64,000 bases of DNA from Candidatus Sumerlaeota bacterium (lineage in GTDB: Bacteria; Sumerlaeota; Sumerlaeia; Sumerlaeales; Sumerlaeaceae). Positions 17,978 to 27,401 of the stretch are shown here, in pieces (the first letter of the stretch is position 1; every line of letters begins with the position of its first letter). Made by a program: the position numbers and the translations under genes. The stretch is taken from NCBI GenBank assembly GCA_012513815.1, contig JAAZBM010000011.1:124001-188000 (forward strand). Reading direction: 5' to 3'. The notes beneath the pieces are model-generated. The model did not search any database and had not been told where the DNA came from. It saw only the letters and a list, made by a program, of their open reading frames with translations.

Positions 17978-19447
17978 ATGAGTCTGAATAAGAAAACCGC
18001 CCATGAACTGCGCGACTTGCTTCGCAAGCGTGAGGTTTCCAGTGTCGAGATTACCAAGAGTGTCGTCGACGCCATCAACGCAACCGAGCCACGCATTAAT
18101 GCCTATGTTACCCTGACCACGGACCAAGCCTTGAAGCAGGCAGAGGACGCCGACAAAGCGCTTGCAGCCGGTGATGCGTTCGTCACAGACCTGACCGGTA
18201 TTCCCGTTGCCATCAAAGACAATATGTGTACAAAGGGCGTACTCACGACTTGCTCATCAAAGATTTTGTCGAACTTCGTGCCCCCTTATGACGCAACGAT
18301 TGTCGCCAAGCTTAAGGCCGCGCATGTGCCGTCACCCGGAAAACTGAACATGGACGAATTCGCCATGGGCTCCAGCACGGAGAACAGCGGCTTCAAGAAA
18401 ACCGCGAACCCGTGGAATCTCGACTGTGTTCCCGGCGGAAGCAGTGGTGGTAGCGCCGCAGCTGTCGCCGCGGATATGTGTATTGCCGCCACAGGCAGCG
18501 ACACAGGTGGCTCTATTCGTCAACCGGCATCGTTCTGCGGTGTTGTCGGACTCAAGCCGACATACGGACTTGTCTCACGTTTTGGATTGGTCGCATTCGC
18601 GTCATCACTGGATCAAATCGGGCCACTGACGAAAGATGTGGAAGATGCGGCGTTGCTGCTTAACGCACTGGCCGGGCATGACCCAATGGATTCAACCAGC
18701 GCCCCCATCACGCCCCCTGACTATACGTCGTTCCTGAACAAAGATATCAAGGGAATGCGCATCGGCATGCCCAAGGAATACTTCGCCGAAGGTCTGACGC
18801 CGGATGTCAAGGCCGCCGTCGACAAGGCCATCAAGGATTTGGAAGCGCTCGGAGCTATCCCTGTTGAGGTCGCTCTGCCAACGTCGCCCTATGCGGTTGC
18901 CGCGTACTATCTTTGCGCGACAGCGGAAGCCAGCAGCAATCTCGCTCGCTACGAGGGCGCGCACTACGGCACACGCTCCGATGCGGACAACGTGATTGAT
19001 ATGTACAGCAAGACTCGCGCTGAAGGATTCGGCGAGGAAGTCAAGCGCCGCATCATGCTCGGAACCTATGCGCTCAGTGCCGGATTCTATGATGCCTATT
19101 ACCTGAAGGCACTGCGTGTGCGCACTCTGATTGCGAATGACTTCAAAAAAGCATTCGAAAAGTGCGACATCATCGTCGGCCCAACAGCGCCGAGTGCGGC
19201 ATTCCGCTTCGGAGAGAAGACGGACGACCCGCTGTCAATGTACCTCAGTGACATCTTCACCATCTCGGTCAATCTGGCAGGCATCGCGGGCATCAGCCTC
19301 CCATGCGGCTTCACAACGGATGGTCTGCCCATTGGATTGCAAATGTTGTCACCGGCATTCGAAGAGGGAAGACTCTTCCGCGCTGGCCACGCATACGAAC
19401 AGGCCACAGAATGGCATTTGAAAAAGCCCGCAGGTTTGGAACAATAA
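17978..19447 (+). CDS. gatA: Aspartyl/glutamyl-tRNA amidotransferase subunit A
   Basis: Amidase-signature family, 489 aa. The catalytic Lys is in AIKDNMC (about residue 77) and the Ser-rich signature in [16 protein letters not shown]. The nucleophile Ser is in [12 protein letters not shown] (about 177). With GatB and GatC it amidates Glu-tRNA(Gln) or Asp-tRNA(Asn). gatB and gatC are not in this window. Its stop overlaps the start of folK by one base (TAATG), which implies translational coupling. Confidence 0.96.
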   Translation: MSLNKKTAHELRDLLRKREVSSVEITKSVVDAINATEPRINAYVTLTTDQALKQAEDADKALAAGDAFVTDLTGIPVAIKDNMCTKGVLTTCSSKILSNFVPPYDATIVAKLKAAHVPSPGKLNMDEFAMGSSTENSGFKKTANPWNLDCVPGGSSGGSAAAVAADMCIAATGSDTGGSIRQPASFCGVVGLKPTYGLVSRFGLVAFASSLDQIGPLTKDVEDAALLLNALAGHDPMDSTSAPITPPDYTSFLNKDIKGMRIGMPKEYFAEGLTPDVKAAVDKAIKDLEALGAIPVEVALPTSPYAVAAYYLCATAEASSNLARYEGAHYGTRSDADNVIDMYSKTRAEGFGEEVKRRIMLGTYALSAGFYDAYYLKALRVRTLIANDFKKAFEKCDIIVGPTAPSAAFRFGEKTDDPLSMYLSDIFTISVNLAGIAGISLPCGFTTDGLPIGLQMLSPAFEEGRLFRAGHAYEQATEWHLKKPAGLEQ

Positions 19448-19923
19448 TGAAGAGTAAGGCAAATTGGGTCACAGTTTATCTCGGGCTAGGCTCCAACATT
19501 GGAAGCGATGATGATATCATCAAAACGCTTATCAAGGCAATGGAGCTTCTCAACGAAAACGAGAATATCTTTCTAACGGCGCATTCACGCTCTATCAAGA
19601 CAGCGCCATGGGGAGGAGTCGAGCAACCGGATTTCTTTAATATGGTTGCGGAGATACGCACCTGTCTCGACCCATTGTCCTTGCTGGAGTACACTCAAGG
19701 AATCGAGATAAAACTTGGCAGAAAACCCAATGTCCGTTGGGGGCCTCGCATCATCGACATCGACATTTTGCTTTTCGGAAACAAAACAGTTAACCTACCG
19801 AACTTGGTAATTCCTCATCTGTACCTGACAGAACGCGAATTCATGTGGGGGCCTTTGCTCGAACTCAATCCATTGGTCACCATGCCGGACGGTAGACGAC
19901 TGAGCACCTGCGTACTCAAATAA
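19447..19923 (+). CDS. folK: 2-amino-4-hydroxy-6-hydroxymethyldihydropteridine pyrophosphokinase
   Basis: A folate-pathway enzyme that transfers pyrophosphate from ATP to hydroxymethyldihydropterin. YLGLGSNIG opens the fold, and the HPPK signature GPRIIDIDILLFG and the IPHLYLTEREF segment are present. I start it at ATG 19447, inside the gatA stop, giving 158 aa, the usual length. Starting upstream would only add out-of-family residues. maf begins 1 bp after its stop. Confidence 0.95.
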   Translation: MKSKANWVTVYLGLGSNIGSDDDIIKTLIKAMELLNENENIFLTAHSRSIKTAPWGGVEQPDFFNMVAEIRTCLDPLSLLEYTQGIEIKLGRKPNVRWGPRIIDIDILLFGNKTVNLPNLVIPHLYLTEREFMWGPLLELNPLVTMPDGRRLSTCVLK

Positions 19924-19924
19924 G

Positions 19925-20554
19925 ATGTCACAAATCACAACAAAACTGATACTGGCTTCTGGCTCACCACGAAGACAAGATTTTTTGCGCGACCTGAAAT
20001 TGGATTTTGCTGTCGATGTGGCCGATGTGGATGAAAAACATATCGGCTGGACGACACCTCGGGAATATGCGCTGAAGACGGCTTTTGCCAAGGCGGCAGC
20101 TGTGGCGACCAGACATCCCCAAGGCACCGTCATCTTGGCAGCGGACACCATTGTCGCGTTGGACAACACGATTTATCCCAAACCCGTTGATGCCGACGAC
20201 GCCCGACGTATTTTGCGCGAGCTGAGCGGCAAGACACATAAGGTCATTACGGGCGTCGCGGTCACCGAAGTCAATGGCGCCACGCAATTGCAGGCGGTGG
20301 AAACTCTCGTCGAGTTCAAGAATCTGACGGAGAGTGTCATCAATGGCTATGTCGACACCGGCGAGCCACTCGACAAAGCCGGCGCTTACGGCATTCAGGG
20401 CAAGGGCGGCGCGCTAGTCGAATCGACACGGGGCGACTGGTTCAACATCGTGGGGCTCCCGCTTGGAACGGTGCTCGCGATGCTTGCGCAAACGACTATC
20501 AATGTCGAGCAGGCAAAAGCCGAGCTTGTCCGTATAAATAACGAACTCAAATGA
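19925..20554 (+). CDS. maf: Maf-family nucleotide pyrophosphatase
   Basis: LILASGSPRRQDFL is the Maf N-terminal signature, and AADTIVALD, GKTHKVITGVAV, EPLDKAGAYGIQGKGG and GLPLGTV complete the family pattern. These enzymes hydrolyse non-canonical or modified nucleoside triphosphates. It is 209 aa and third in the tight gatA-folK-maf unit. Which Maf subfamily it belongs to cannot be told with certainty by eye. Confidence 0.94.
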   Translation: MSQITTKLILASGSPRRQDFLRDLKLDFAVDVADVDEKHIGWTTPREYALKTAFAKAAAVATRHPQGTVILAADTIVALDNTIYPKPVDADDARRILRELSGKTHKVITGVAVTEVNGATQLQAVETLVEFKNLTESVINGYVDTGEPLDKAGAYGIQGKGGALVESTRGDWFNIVGLPLGTVLAMLAQTTINVEQAKAELVRINNELK

Positions 20555-20619
20555 CAACCCAACCTGCCACGCAATGGTGTTTCACGCAAGATTATGCCTG
20601 TAAATCGTGATGTAATTGT

Positions 20620-21549
20620 ATGGATAAGAAAACGCTAAACGAAATGTCTGTGATTGTGAAAACGGATAAACCTGCTATAAAAGAACAAGGAGTCACTCTG
20701 CTGATTCCCGCGCACAACGAAGAAGGCGGAATTGCCGCGGTCATCAATGATGCCAAAGCTGCGCTGATTCCGTACTTGAACAACGACCCCTCACGTTTCG
20801 AAGTGTTTGTCGTGGACGATGCCTCGACAGACGCAACCGCACAAATCGCAAAAGATTGCGGTGCGACGGTATGGACAAATAAAGAAAATCTCGGGTATGG
20901 GGCCTCATTGAAGGCAGGTTTGCGCCGCGCCAAATTCGAGAATATCATCATCACGGACGGCGACGACACGTATCCCGCGGAAGTCATGCCTACGATGTTG
21001 GATATGTTGGAAAACTGCGATCAGGTGGTCGGAGCAAGAACGGGCGCTAATGTTCATATTCCGTGGGAACGCAAACACGCAAAAATCGTTCTGCGGAAGT
21101 TTGCGGAATATCTGGCTTGTCGCAAAATCGACGACCTGAACTCCGGGCTTCGCGCGTTCAAACGCGACGACGCGCTCCGTTTCAAGAACCTCTACCCCGC
21201 CGGATTCTCATTCTCAACAACCATCACGCTCGCCTATCTGAGCAACGACCTCGAAATTCAGTATTTGCCTATCGACTATCGCAAACGCGTCGGGAAGAGT
21301 AAACTGCGGCCGATTCGCGACACGAAGAATCTGTTCATGACTGTCTTCCGTTGCACGATTTTCTTTAATCCGATGCGCGTCGCATGGCCACTGACTTGCT
21401 TGCTGTCCCTCATTGGACTTCTCGTCCTTTTGTTCGCCCGTGACTCGCACGGCAACATCCTTGACAGCACCGTCATGCTCATCGCGTGCATCACCATTCA
21501 GGTTTTGCTCGTCGGATTTATTGCTGATTTGTTCGCGCGTTCGCGATGA
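20620..21549 (+). CDS. Dolichol-phosphate-mannose-synthase-like family 2 glycosyltransferase
   Basis: The GT-A domain starts at TLLIPAHNEEGGIAAVI and has VVDDASTDATAQIA and ITDGDDTYPAE (DxD type). The motifs NLGYGASLKAGL and LNSGLRAFKRD are typical of DPM1/GtrB-like enzymes. These transfer a sugar from a nucleotide to polyprenyl phosphate. Two C-terminal membrane helices are visible (PLTCLLSLIGLLVLLFA and MLIACITIQVLLVGFIADLF). It is 309 aa. Confidence 0.88.
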   Translation: MDKKTLNEMSVIVKTDKPAIKEQGVTLLIPAHNEEGGIAAVINDAKAALIPYLNNDPSRFEVFVVDDASTDATAQIAKDCGATVWTNKENLGYGASLKAGLRRAKFENIIITDGDDTYPAEVMPTMLDMLENCDQVVGARTGANVHIPWERKHAKIVLRKFAEYLACRKIDDLNSGLRAFKRDDALRFKNLYPAGFSFSTTITLAYLSNDLEIQYLPIDYRKRVGKSKLRPIRDTKNLFMTVFRCTIFFNPMRVAWPLTCLLSLIGLLVLLFARDSHGNILDSTVMLIACITIQVLLVGFIADLFARSR

Positions 21550-21602
21550 TGAAAAACTAACAGGGTATTTGGTATTGTTCTATTATGTTTACAGGAATGC
21601 AA

Positions 21603-22259
21603 ATGAATAAGATACACAGACTTTTGATGACAAGCACCCTTTTCGCTACAGTTGCAATGCTGTCCTACGCGCAAGAAACGACACAGACTGCGCAAGCGGT
21701 TGATGCGACGACTTCACCTGCGGTCACGGAACTCAAGGAAGAACCACTCACGCTACCTAACGCGAAAAGAATCGTTCATCTTGCGGTGGCGGGCGATGAA
21801 ACGACCGGCCCCGAATCGGCCATTGTCAAGACGGAAGAAACCGACAAAGGTCTGAGCGTGACACTGGCAAACAAACTGGCCTATATCAATTTGGTTGATG
21901 GATTCAGTTCGCAAACGGTTGGCTTGGGCGACGAAGCGTATGTTCATTATCGCGGAACGATTGCCAAGACCGGAAAAGTCATCGATGACAGCCGCTTGTG
22001 GAGAGTTCTGCCGAATCCCGCAAGAGTAGTTGTAGGCGAACGCAATTTCCTCAAAGGCTTTGAGAGCGGCATCATGGGAATGCGAGTCGGTGGCAAACGA
22101 TTGGTGTTTATTCCGTCGGAACTCGGATATGGAAAGAAAGGCTCCATGCCCGAAGTCCCACCTGATACAGATTTGCTGTTCGAAATGGATTTGGTGCGGC
22201 TCAAACGTGGCAACGATTGGGTAACGTCAATCGGCCTGTCCGAAAAAGGCTATCGGTAG
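21603..22259 (+). CDS. Exported FKBP-type peptidyl-prolyl isomerase
   Basis: The signal peptide is LLMTSTLFATVAMLSYAQ. The C-terminal FKBP fold, from about residue 105, contains AYVHYRGTIAKTGKVIDDS, FLKGFESGIMGMRVGGKRLVFIP and ELGYGKKGSMPEVPPDTDLLFE. It is 218 aa, with AGGA six bases before ATG 21603. It probably acts as a periplasmic folding helper. Its stop is 1 bp from the stop of the convergent gene. Confidence 0.92.
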   Translation: MNKIHRLLMTSTLFATVAMLSYAQETTQTAQAVDATTSPAVTELKEEPLTLPNAKRIVHLAVAGDETTGPESAIVKTEETDKGLSVTLANKLAYINLVDGFSSQTVGLGDEAYVHYRGTIAKTGKVIDDSRLWRVLPNPARVVVGERNFLKGFESGIMGMRVGGKRLVFIPSELGYGKKGSMPEVPPDTDLLFEMDLVRLKRGNDWVTSIGLSEKGYR

Positions 22260-22260
22260 T

Positions 22261-24306
22261 CTAAAACCGTGACCAGTCCGCGATTTGAGACGGACGAGAC
22301 GCACGGGCAAATATCTTGATTGTGTTGTCGTAGTTGCTGATGGCCGCAAGATAGAGCACACCATTGTCTTCGAAGAATGTCATGGCGCCGCCCCAATCGA
22401 GCATCCCATCTGTCGACGGATTCTCGCATAAATACTCGAAACCACCGGTCGCGCAATTGTAGATTCCCACATGCACAGGGTTGGATTTGTTCGGCGACGA
22501 AGCACCGGTCACATCGCATGTCACCGTGTACGCCACCAGACGCTCCTTGGCGTAACCGGCCAACGCATGACCGGGGAAGGACATCGTGTATTGAGAATTG
22601 ACTAACTGCGCCCCATCCACCACCGAACTGTCAAACGAGGACAGCGACGCAATCCCTCCCATCTTGATGAGGTTGCCCTGCGCGTTGCCGTAAATCGCCT
22701 TGCCTACTGCGTCATAGAACAGCCCCGTCCAGACGACACCGCCATCTTCGAGTTGTCCATCTTCGTTCGTATCTGAAACACTTGGAATCAGGCTCCCCGT
22801 GGACGCCCCTGTCTCTGGGTCAACAAGAGTCAGCGCATTCGGCAAAACCGTATCATAACTTTTGTGCGCGACCAACAGAACATCGTCATCCGCGCAAAGA
22901 CTCTGCGGGCAAACCTGAATGCCGCCTGATACCGGTTGAGCGACGCCATCAAGACCAAAGCTTTTGACCAGTTTTCCGTCCGCGTTATACTTCTTGATGA
23001 AACAAGATTGCGCCGCCGCGCAACAGAAATACACATACCCGTCGCCGCCTGTAGTCAGGCTGTTGGCGTACTGCTGCGGATGCGTATCCTCACTCCAAAT
23101 CGACACGTCGCCCGTTGTTGCCGGTGATGCGATACGCTGCAAGTAATAGGGTGCTTGTTGCTTGTTTTGAAGGTAGCAACTGAACACCAAATCATTGTTG
23201 GGCAGCGTCGTGACGGACTTAAGATGCCCGTCTAGCGGAATATACGCATTCAGGTCAATGGTTCGAGTATGACGCCACACACGAGACGTCGCTTGCGCCG
23301 GAAAATAGCGATACAGATTGAGGCACCGCGTGTATTGATTGGCGAGGCAAAGATAATGGGTGCCGTTGTGCTTGAACCAGCGAATTGCCGAAAAGGTCTC
23401 ACCCAGATGATCGGGCGCGGTCTTGTCCAGCGGCATATAAACAGGAACGCCGATGTCCGCGTTCATGTCATAAAGCCAAACCATCATACTGTTGCGACTT
23501 GCTTTCTGTCCCCAATGCCCACCCGTATAGGCGACGAGCTGTAAATCCGGATTATAATCCATGCCGTTGACGGGTTGATTATAGGACGCGTGATAACGCA
23601 GCACCGAAGGCTTGGCGGACACAAAAGTGCCCGTCGTGGTCAGCGCAAACTCCGCAAGGTCACCACCAACATTCGCCAGTAGCGAATGCCGAGAAGCGAC
23701 AGGATACATCGAGCCGCAAGCCTGAGTCTTCAGTCCGGCCGTGGTGCCGGTGTCATCCGGGTCGCCAAACGAAGCGATTTGGTCGAGAATTGAGCCACTT
23801 CGCGCATCGATGAGGTAGAGGTACGGGCGGGACTGAGTGCCCTGCAAACCGCTGACATAAAGTCTGGCGTCATCGGCGGAAATGCTAACCTCCGACGGAA
23901 CAAAATCCAGCGTCACACTACCGTTCGTCCCAAATGATTCGTCCGCAATGCCGCTTGACAAATAACAGGTCAGCTTTTTGGTTTTGGCATCAGTAAGAAA
24001 GAGACGCCCCGAACCGTCACGGCACAAACAATTCGCGGAATTGTTGCTCATCTGCGCACCATCCGTGAAATTCCTCGCCGTGGCACTGCCCCACAAATCC
24101 GTGACTTTGACAATCTCGTGCGTGGATGTTCCGCTGTATTGCGTATAGTAAAGGTCGTTGCCATCGCGCGAAATCACAAAGTCTTTCACAAGCGAATTGG
24201 GATCGTCAAGCACCACAGGAACCTGACGAACAAACTGTAAAGTTTGTGCCGAGCCGCAATGATAAATGAATGTGGTCAGAAACACTATGGCCATCCGAGC
24301 ATCCAT
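22261..24306 (-). CDS. Secreted protein of unknown function, probably beta-propeller
   Basis: A hydrophobic leader (MAIVFLTTFIYHCGSA) precedes about 660 residues of repeated short beta-strand patterns. Examples are FVISRDGNDLYYTQYSGT, VSISADDARLYVSGLQG and SLTTGGDGYVYFCCAAA, as in NHL/YVTN-type propellers. There are many Asp/Gly turns, no catalytic motif and no C-terminal sorting tag. The start is unsure: ATG 24306 and 24294 are both possible, and neither has a good ribosome site. The product is about 681 aa. It converges on the FKBP gene and diverges from the cysteine desulfurase gene. No named family recognised. Confidence 0.65.
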   Translation of the reverse strand: MDARMAIVFLTTFIYHCGSAQTLQFVRQVPVVLDDPNSLVKDFVISRDGNDLYYTQYSGTSTHEIVKVTDLWGSATARNFTDGAQMSNNSANCLCRDGSGRLFLTDAKTKKLTCYLSSGIADESFGTNGSVTLDFVPSEVSISADDARLYVSGLQGTQSRPYLYLIDARSGSILDQIASFGDPDDTGTTAGLKTQACGSMYPVASRHSLLANVGGDLAEFALTTTGTFVSAKPSVLRYHASYNQPVNGMDYNPDLQLVAYTGGHWGQKASRNSMMVWLYDMNADIGVPVYMPLDKTAPDHLGETFSAIRWFKHNGTHYLCLANQYTRCLNLYRYFPAQATSRVWRHTRTIDLNAYIPLDGHLKSVTTLPNNDLVFSCYLQNKQQAPYYLQRIASPATTGDVSIWSEDTHPQQYANSLTTGGDGYVYFCCAAAQSCFIKKYNADGKLVKSFGLDGVAQPVSGGIQVCPQSLCADDDVLLVAHKSYDTVLPNALTLVDPETGASTGSLIPSVSDTNEDGQLEDGGVVWTGLFYDAVGKAIYGNAQGNLIKMGGIASLSSFDSSVVDGAQLVNSQYTMSFPGHALAGYAKERLVAYTVTCDVTGASSPNKSNPVHVGIYNCATGGFEYLCENPSTDGMLDWGGAMTFFEDNGVLYLAAISNYDNTIKIFARASRPSQIADWSRF

Positions 24307-24418
24307 GCAAACAGAATACACAAAATGCCCGCCGGATTGCAAGTCTTTTTTGTATGAAAGGCAGAATCCTCAAGAATGCGTTTTGGTTCGAGATGTCACT
24401 CATATCGGAACAAACTCA

Positions 24419-25606
24419 ATGACTGTCTATCTTGACCATCACGCGACCACGCCAACCGACCCAAGAGTCCTTGCGGCGATGCTGCCGTACTTTACGGAAC
24501 AATTCGGCAATCCCTCCGGATTGTCGCACAGCTATGGTCTTCAGGCAGGCGACGCGCTCGAAGCGGCACGACAACAGGTGGCAACTTTTGTCGGTGCGAA
24601 ACGCGACGAAATCGTCTTTACCTCCGGCGCGACGGAAAGCAATAATATCGCACTGCTGGGCACTGCCCGACGTTGGACGGAACGCTTTGGTCAACGTGAG
24701 AAGCCGCTCATTTTTCTCTCGGATGCGGAGCACCCATCAATTGCCATTCCCGCGCAATGGTTGGAAAGTGACGGCTTTGGCATCGAACGCATTTCCCTTG
24801 ACTCACAGGCGGAAATGGATATTCCTGACCTCGTATGTCGCCTGAGAGCCAATGCGCAGCGGACGCTGATGGTCTGTATGCAACTGGCGAATAGCGAAAC
24901 GGGAACCATTTATCCTGTCGCGGAAATCGGCGCGTTATGCCACGAGCTGCACATTGCTTTTCATGTCGACGCGACGCAAGCACCCCTCTGGTTGCCAATT
25001 GACGTCAATGCTTTTCACGCGACAACTCTTGCGCTTAGCGCCCACAAAATGCACGGCCCCAAAGGCACAGGGATCCTCTTTATTCGCCACGACCCCGACA
25101 GCCCAACACTGACGCCCACACCACTCATGGGTGGCGGCAGTCAGGAAAACGGAATGCGCCCGGGCACACAGAATCTGCCTGCCATCATCGGCACTGCGCT
25201 GGCTTGTCGCCTTGCCGCAGAAGAGCGCACGGCCGATGGCGCTCGTGTTGCCGGTCTACGAGACGAACTGGCGCGAGGACTGACGGTGGCGTTTCCCGAT
25301 GCCGTCATTCATGGCACGATGCAACACAGGCTGCCCAACAACCTGAGCATCGGATTTCCATGCTTGCCGCAACTGCCACACCCATTCGCCTATTACCTGA
25401 CGGACATCGCCGTCAGCGCGACATCCGCCTGTTGCTCGGGCCATCATGCCTCAAGCAAACTGCTTGCTAAAATCGGCGTCTCGCAGGCACTTGCGCGAAA
25501 CTCACTGCGGATGGGGCTTGGAAGATTCACCACCGAAGACGAGATTCAAATCGCCATCGCGATAATTGTGCAAACCATCAATAAATTCCGACATCAGGCT
25601 CTGTGA
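24419..25606 (+). CDS. Cysteine desulfurase, NifS/IscS class
   Basis: A PLP enzyme that takes sulfur from cysteine for Fe-S clusters and thio-modification. It opens canonically as MTVYLDHHATTPTDPRV, with FTSGATESNN, DATQAP and LSAHKMHGPKG (the PLP lysine). The sulfur-carrying Cys loop is ATSACCSGHHASSKLL near residue 340. I start it at ATG 24419, giving 395 aa. Longer frames overlap the divergent gene and are not family sequence. No iscU or other Fe-S genes are adjacent. Confidence 0.93.
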   Translation: MTVYLDHHATTPTDPRVLAAMLPYFTEQFGNPSGLSHSYGLQAGDALEAARQQVATFVGAKRDEIVFTSGATESNNIALLGTARRWTERFGQREKPLIFLSDAEHPSIAIPAQWLESDGFGIERISLDSQAEMDIPDLVCRLRANAQRTLMVCMQLANSETGTIYPVAEIGALCHELHIAFHVDATQAPLWLPIDVNAFHATTLALSAHKMHGPKGTGILFIRHDPDSPTLTPTPLMGGGSQENGMRPGTQNLPAIIGTALACRLAAEERTADGARVAGLRDELARGLTVAFPDAVIHGTMQHRLPNNLSIGFPCLPQLPHPFAYYLTDIAVSATSACCSGHHASSKLLAKIGVSQALARNSLRMGLGRFTTEDEIQIAIAIIVQTINKFRHQAL

Positions 25607-25663
25607 CCTAAAGCGTTTGCGCTGTATTACATATATATAACAACTTATGAAAGAAGCAACAAA

Positions 25664-26527
25664 ATGAACATCGGCTTAATCGACCATCACCTGCACAACT
25701 GGCATTCGGATGTGTTCCTCAAAATCCTCAACGGACCCATCGGCGAAGGAGACATGAACATCACAATCGCCTATGAATCAGATCCCGTCGCGGACAAGGA
25801 AGATTGGTGCAAAATCAACAAGGTCAAAAAGGCGTCGTCCCCGGAAGAGGTCGTCGAAAAAGCGGATGCTATTTTTGTGATGGCGCCGGACAACATCGAA
25901 GACCACCTGAAATTGGGGCGTTGCGCCTATGAATCAGGGAAACCGGTTTATGTCGACAAATACCTGTCCACAAGCATCGCGGACGCCAAAGAAATCGTCA
26001 GACTCTGCAAAGCAAGCGGGTCGCCTTTGACCTCGAATTCTTCTTTGCGTTTCACCCCCGACCTGCTCGACCTGATGAAAAAGCTCGGCGGCAAGAAGCC
26101 CAAGGAAGTTTTCGCTCGCGGATACGGACACTGGCATCCCTACGCCATCCACACCGTGACACGCGCACTGCCCATCTTCGGAACCAAGGCCGACCGCATC
26201 ATCAACACCGGAACGGAAGACGCGCCAAATGTGACAATCGCTGACGGCGAGCGCCGTTGCAATATCCAAATCCTGTGGGCACCCGCCAATCACTGGGAGG
26301 TCGCGCCATGGCAAGTCGGAGCAATTATCGGAGACCGCATCGAAATCGCGACCAATGACCCCAAACATGATGCCTATGAGGACCTCATGCGCGAAGCCGT
26401 GAAGTTCCTCAGAACACGCATCTCGCCGCTGTCTGTCGAGGAAATGCTCATGACCTCCATCATCGACGAACTCGGCGAAAAATCGAGGGAAATGGGTGGA
26501 GTCTGGATAGATATTCCACAATTGTAA
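25664..26527 (+). CDS. Gfo/Idh/MocA-family oxidoreductase
   Basis: The NAD(P)-binding half is visible around EEVVEKADAIFVMAPDNIEDHLK and GKPVYVDKYLSTSIADAKEIV. The latter corresponds to the family's EKP lysine motif, with DK in place of EK. The C-terminal half is a predicted substrate-binding sheet (GYGHWHPYAIHTV). At 287 aa it is shorter than the usual 330-390, and a clear GxGxxG is not seen at the N-terminus (MNIGLIDHHLHNW). The substrate, probably a sugar or polyol derivative, is unknown. Confidence 0.75.
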   Translation: MNIGLIDHHLHNWHSDVFLKILNGPIGEGDMNITIAYESDPVADKEDWCKINKVKKASSPEEVVEKADAIFVMAPDNIEDHLKLGRCAYESGKPVYVDKYLSTSIADAKEIVRLCKASGSPLTSNSSLRFTPDLLDLMKKLGGKKPKEVFARGYGHWHPYAIHTVTRALPIFGTKADRIINTGTEDAPNVTIADGERRCNIQILWAPANHWEVAPWQVGAIIGDRIEIATNDPKHDAYEDLMREAVKFLRTRISPLSVEEMLMTSIIDELGEKSREMGGVWIDIPQL

Positions 26528-26627
26528 AATTTATAACTTATTATTGTATAGTTATTATGAAACAAGACTTTACCTTTTCATGCTTGTCGCGAACAGGTAA
26601 GTGTGACTTATTTTGTCAGGAATAATT

Positions 26628-27293
26628 ATGAAAACATCCGCATTGCTCGCCGCATTATCTTTAGTATCGGTGCCTTGTCTCGCGCAAACTGAGGCTACAT
26701 CCCCACTGAGTATGGCCGTTCCATCAGCCACCGAATCCGCAATTGCTCAGCCAACTAATCCTGCATCAACAGAGATTAAATGGTCTTACGACTTGCTGAT
26801 TGCGGAAGATCAGGCGATGAAAACGGGACAACTCGTGCTTGTATACTTTGAGACAGATACGAACGCGAAATGTAAAACTCTCGAGCAGAATGTGTTTAGC
26901 AATCCTCTTGTCATCGCCGAAATGCAAAAGCTTGTTCCCATCAAAGCGGATTTCTTGACAAACACGAAACTTGCCTATTCGTTGTGGCTCTATGGCGCCG
27001 GAACATTCGCCATTCTGGATGCAAACGGAACCGTTCTCGTTCGTGCGGACGTCGACGAAGCCATCGACTCGGTGGACGAGTTCCTTGCCTTCATCAAAAA
27101 AGGCGAAGAAGCAAAAGCGACACACAAGACCGCGGTCGATACACCTGTTGCGCAAGACACGTTGACAACGAAAGCTCCCACGTTTATTCCTGAGGCAGTC
27201 ACGTCAACAACTCCCGCCGCAACACCAGTGACACCAGCGACTGAGAGTCTCACGACACAAACCGCCGAAACATCTGCGCCTACTGCTCTGTAG
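26628..27293 (+). CDS. Exported thioredoxin-like protein with Thr/Pro-rich tail
   Basis: A signal peptide (ALLAALSLVSVPCLAQ) leads to a thioredoxin-fold core of about 110 residues. The core resembles the thioredoxin_7/DUF255 type (LVYFETDTNAKCKTLEQNVFSNPLV, GTFAILDANGTVLV). Where CxxC is expected there is NAKC, a single Cys. The last 60 residues are Thr/Ala/Pro-rich and probably disordered. Start ATG 26628 has AGGA upstream. It is 221 aa and is followed by a strong terminator. Confidence 0.75.
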   Translation: MKTSALLAALSLVSVPCLAQTEATSPLSMAVPSATESAIAQPTNPASTEIKWSYDLLIAEDQAMKTGQLVLVYFETDTNAKCKTLEQNVFSNPLVIAEMQKLVPIKADFLTNTKLAYSLWLYGAGTFAILDANGTVLVRADVDEAIDSVDEFLAFIKKGEEAKATHKTAVDTPVAQDTLTTKAPTFIPEAVTSTTPAATPVTPATESLTTQTAETSAPTAL

Positions 27294-27330
27294 CCATGGC
27301 GGCGCCGTCGCTTGACGGAATCTGAATTGA

Positions 27331-27378
27331 AACGGTCTCACACCTGAGTAACAATCGCGTGTGAGACCGTTTTGTTTT
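27331..27378 (+). terminator. Intrinsic terminator after the thioredoxin-like gene
   Basis: A perfect 13-bp stem (27331-27343 with 27359-27371, AACGGTCTCACAC and partner) has a 15-nt loop and is followed by TTTGTTTT. It may also serve the convergent larC gene, though T-richness on that side is weaker. Confidence 0.9.
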
Positions 27379-27401
27379 CTACGAAATAACAGACCGTGAC
27401 T

